Part shown: positions 62,554 through 64,000 of the stretch, in pieces | Layout: the number at the start of each line of letters is the position of its first letter | How positions within the stretch are numbered: position 1 is the stretch's first letter | DNA from: Paraburkholderia ferrariae NBRC 106233 | GTDB taxonomy: Bacteria > Pseudomonadota > Gammaproteobacteria > Burkholderiales > Burkholderiaceae | Direction: 5' to 3' | DNA: 64,000 nt | Assembly: GCF_000685035.1 (NCBI RefSeq) | Contig: NZ_BAYB01000007.1 | Span: 310,001 to 374,000, forward strand | Notes under the pieces: model-generated | Told to the model about the DNA's origin: nothing | The model's input: the letters and a program-made list of their open reading frames with translations, nothing else | The model's database searches: none | Made by a program: the position numbers and the translations under genes

Positions 62554-63600
62554 TTATGTCCTGCGCCGGCCGCCCTTGCGGCTGCGGTACGTGTCGAGCA
62601 CGACCGCCACCACAATCACGGCGCCGGTGATGATGCGCTTCGTCGGCTCGTTCGCGCCGATCTGCGCGAGCCCCGCCGCGAGCACCGAAATGATCAGCAC
62701 GCCGAAGAACGTGCTGATCACCGAACCCCTGCCGCCCATCAGGCTCGTGCCGCCGATCACCACGGCTGCGATCACCTGAAGTTCGAGCCCGTCGCCCGCG
62801 TTCGGATCCGCCGCTTCGAGCCGCGAAATCTGGAACAGCGCGGCGAGCCCCGAGAGCGCGCCCATGAGCGCGAACACGATCACCTTGTAGGGCCGCGGAT
62901 CGACGCCCGCAAGCCGCACCGCCTCCTCGTTCGTGCCGATGCCGATCAGATACCGCCCGAACACCGTGCGCGTGAGCACGAGCTGCGCGATCACCATCAC
63001 GGCCACCGCGATCAGGAACGCGGGCGAAATGCCGAAGGCGATCGGGTTCGAGAGAAAGTCGAACGCGTCGCCGATATAGGCCGTGCGCGAGTTCGTCATC
63101 TGGTAGGCGAGCCCGCGCGCGGCTTCGAGCACGCCCAGCGAGACGATGAACGACGGAATGCGCCAGCCCACCGTCACGGCCCCCGTGAGCGTGCCGGTGG
63201 CGGCCGCGGCCACGAGCCCGACGAGCGCGGCCGGCAGCGCGCCCCAGCCCCACTTGAGCGAGGCCACGCTCACCACCGAAGCGCCCAGCGCCAGCACCGA
63301 GCCGACCGAAAGATCGATGCCCGCGATGATCAGCACGAAGGTCATGCCCACCGCCATCACGACGAGATCGGGAATCTGGTTCGCGATCGTGCTGAACGTG
63401 TCGTAGGTCAGGAAGTGCGAGCTCAGGACCGAGAACAGCACGATCATCGCCACGAGCGCGAGTGCGAGGCCCAGGTAGTTCGAGAAGGCAAAACGCGTAC
63501 CCGCCGGCCGGCCGCTCGCCGCAGCGACGGCAGGATCGCCGCTCCTTGCCTCCGACGAGCCCGGCCCAGCCGGTTGCCCGCGCAACGGTTGATTCGTCAT
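62554..63600 (-). CDS. rbsC: Ribose-type ABC transporter permease
   Basis: A 348-residue CUT2-type permease (RbsC/AraH/XylH class) with about ten helices: LTYDTFSTIANQIPDLVVMAVG, then IIAGIDLSVGSVLALGA, the family hallmark, and GGTSLMGGRGSVISTFFGVLII. An Ala/Gly-rich cytoplasmic N-terminal tail precedes helix 1. The ATG overlaps the ATPase gene's stop by 4 bp (ATGA), showing an operon. Whether the sugar is ribose cannot be told from the permease alone. Confidence 0.88.
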   Translation of the reverse strand: MTNQPLRGQPAGPGSSEARSGDPAVAAASGRPAGTRFAFSNYLGLALALVAMIVLFSVLSSHFLTYDTFSTIANQIPDLVVMAVGMTFVLIIAGIDLSVGSVLALGASVVSVASLKWGWGALPAALVGLVAAAATGTLTGAVTVGWRIPSFIVSLGVLEAARGLAYQMTNSRTAYIGDAFDFLSNPIAFGISPAFLIAVAVMVIAQLVLTRTVFGRYLIGIGTNEEAVRLAGVDPRPYKVIVFALMGALSGLAALFQISRLEAADPNAGDGLELQVIAAVVIGGTSLMGGRGSVISTFFGVLIISVLAAGLAQIGANEPTKRIITGAVIVVAVVLDTYRSRKGGRRRT

Positions 63601-64000
63601 GGCCTCACGCTCTCCTGTGGCTCGTCCGGCGGCCGCTTGTGCCCGGCGTATGCGCCCGCGCCATCCGGCACGTCGTCGCCGTCGGGCAGATCCGCCGCGT
63701 CGGCAAGCAGCGCGTCCTCGGCGCGGTAGCCCGCGAAGGCGGCGCCCAGCAACGCATCCTGCGTCCACGCGCCGCGCTCGAAGATCGCCGTCATGCGCCC
63801 CGCCGACATCACGCCGATCCGGTCGCAGATCAGCATCAGTTCGCGCAGATCGCTCGACACCACGACGAGCGCGCGCCCCTCGCGCGCGAGCGCCCCCATG
63901 AGCGCATAAATCTCGAAGCGCGCACCGATGTCGATGCCGCGCGTGGGTTCGTCGAAGAGCAGCACGCGCGCCTCGCTGCTGATGCCGCGCGCCAGCCAGC
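63597..64000 (-). CDS. rbsA: Ribose-type ABC transporter ATP-binding protein (partial)
   Basis: The last about 134 codons of a double-ATPase CUT2 protein; the gene continues beyond the right edge. Visible are Walker B and D-loop of the second ATPase (VLLFDEPTRGIDIGAR) and VVSSDLRELMLICDRIGVM. The tail (from about 30 residues before the stop) is longer and more acidic than in E. coli RbsA. It overlaps the permease gene by 4 bp. Confidence 0.88.
   Translation of the reverse strand, partial: WLARGISSEARVLLFDEPTRGIDIGARFEIYALMGALAREGRALVVVSSDLRELMLICDRIGVMSAGRMTAIFERGAWTQDALLGAAFAGYRAEDALLADAADLPDGDDVPDGAGAYAGHKRPPDEPQESVRP

Overview
The window looks like chromosomal DNA of a Burkholderia-type betaproteobacterium (Paraburkholderia, Burkholderia or Caballeronia). 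The reasons are the high GC content with strong third-position GC bias, the dense LysR/GntR/IclR/LacI regulation of small catabolic operons, a Burkholderia-type trimeric porin, a GlxA-type regulator, and the mix of sugar and organic-acid transporters. I see no rRNA, tRNA, CRISPR array, insertion sequence or phage gene. The genus is inferred from gene content, not from a marker gene.

Layout. 1-3.3 kb: phosphonoacetaldehyde hydrolase (phnX) with its terminator, a UPF0060 membrane protein, a hot-dog thioesterase, a GNAT acetyltransferase and a DUF6795-like protein. 3.5-8.5 kb: a leftward porin / YczE-type membrane protein / adenine-deaminase-like amidohydrolase cluster, with a divergent LysR gene and two inverted repeats between them. 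8.5-10.7 kb: a CobW GTPase and a Tat-exported metallo-beta-lactamase-fold protein. 11-16 kb: LysR, FAD oxidoreductase, two AhpD/CMD-type proteins and an MFS transporter, tightly packed. 16-19.5 kb: one polypeptide carrying two complete ABC exporter halves, with a divergent LysR gene. 20.7-23.5 kb: isochorismatase-like hydrolase, GlxA-type regulator and a Gly/Tyr-rich secreted protein.

24-34.4 kb is the most interesting part, a sulfur island. Rightward are a GntR regulator, an AprA/FrdA-like flavoprotein, a two-cluster ferredoxin, a HEAT-repeat protein and a DUF971 protein. Convergent to it, leftward, are an SsuA-like sulfonate-binding protein, a rhodanese, a serine O-acetyltransferase, an XRE regulator, a family 2A (SrpI-type) encapsulin shell protein and its probable cargo, a SufS-type cysteine desulfurase with a disordered N-terminal extension of about 275 residues. 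The encapsulin pair has its own recognisable promoter, and a short inverted repeat covers its -35 element. The shell/desulfurase/acetyltransferase/rhodanese set matches the known sulfur-storage nanocompartments. Its pairing with the flavoprotein-ferredoxin-HEAT-DUF971 module is the part I do not know as described.

34.7-42.7 kb: a VOC protein, an NTF2-like protein, two exported low-complexity or DUF2092 proteins, then an MFS / CoA-transferase / citryl-CoA-lyase-like operon with an IclR regulator. 42.7-49.6 kb: a complete beta-glucoside operon (GH1 beta-glucosidase, binding protein, two permeases, ATPase, LacI repressor) with a perfect 18-bp LacI operator just downstream of a predicted promoter. 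49.8-57.4 kb: a nucleotidyltransferase-like protein, a SulP transporter and the conserved PrkA-YeaH-SpoVR stress trio. 58-64 kb: a hydratase of the fumarylacetoacetate hydrolase family, a chemoreceptor with a possible sigma-28 promoter, and the end of a ribose-type ABC operon with its LacI regulator; the ATPase gene runs off the window.
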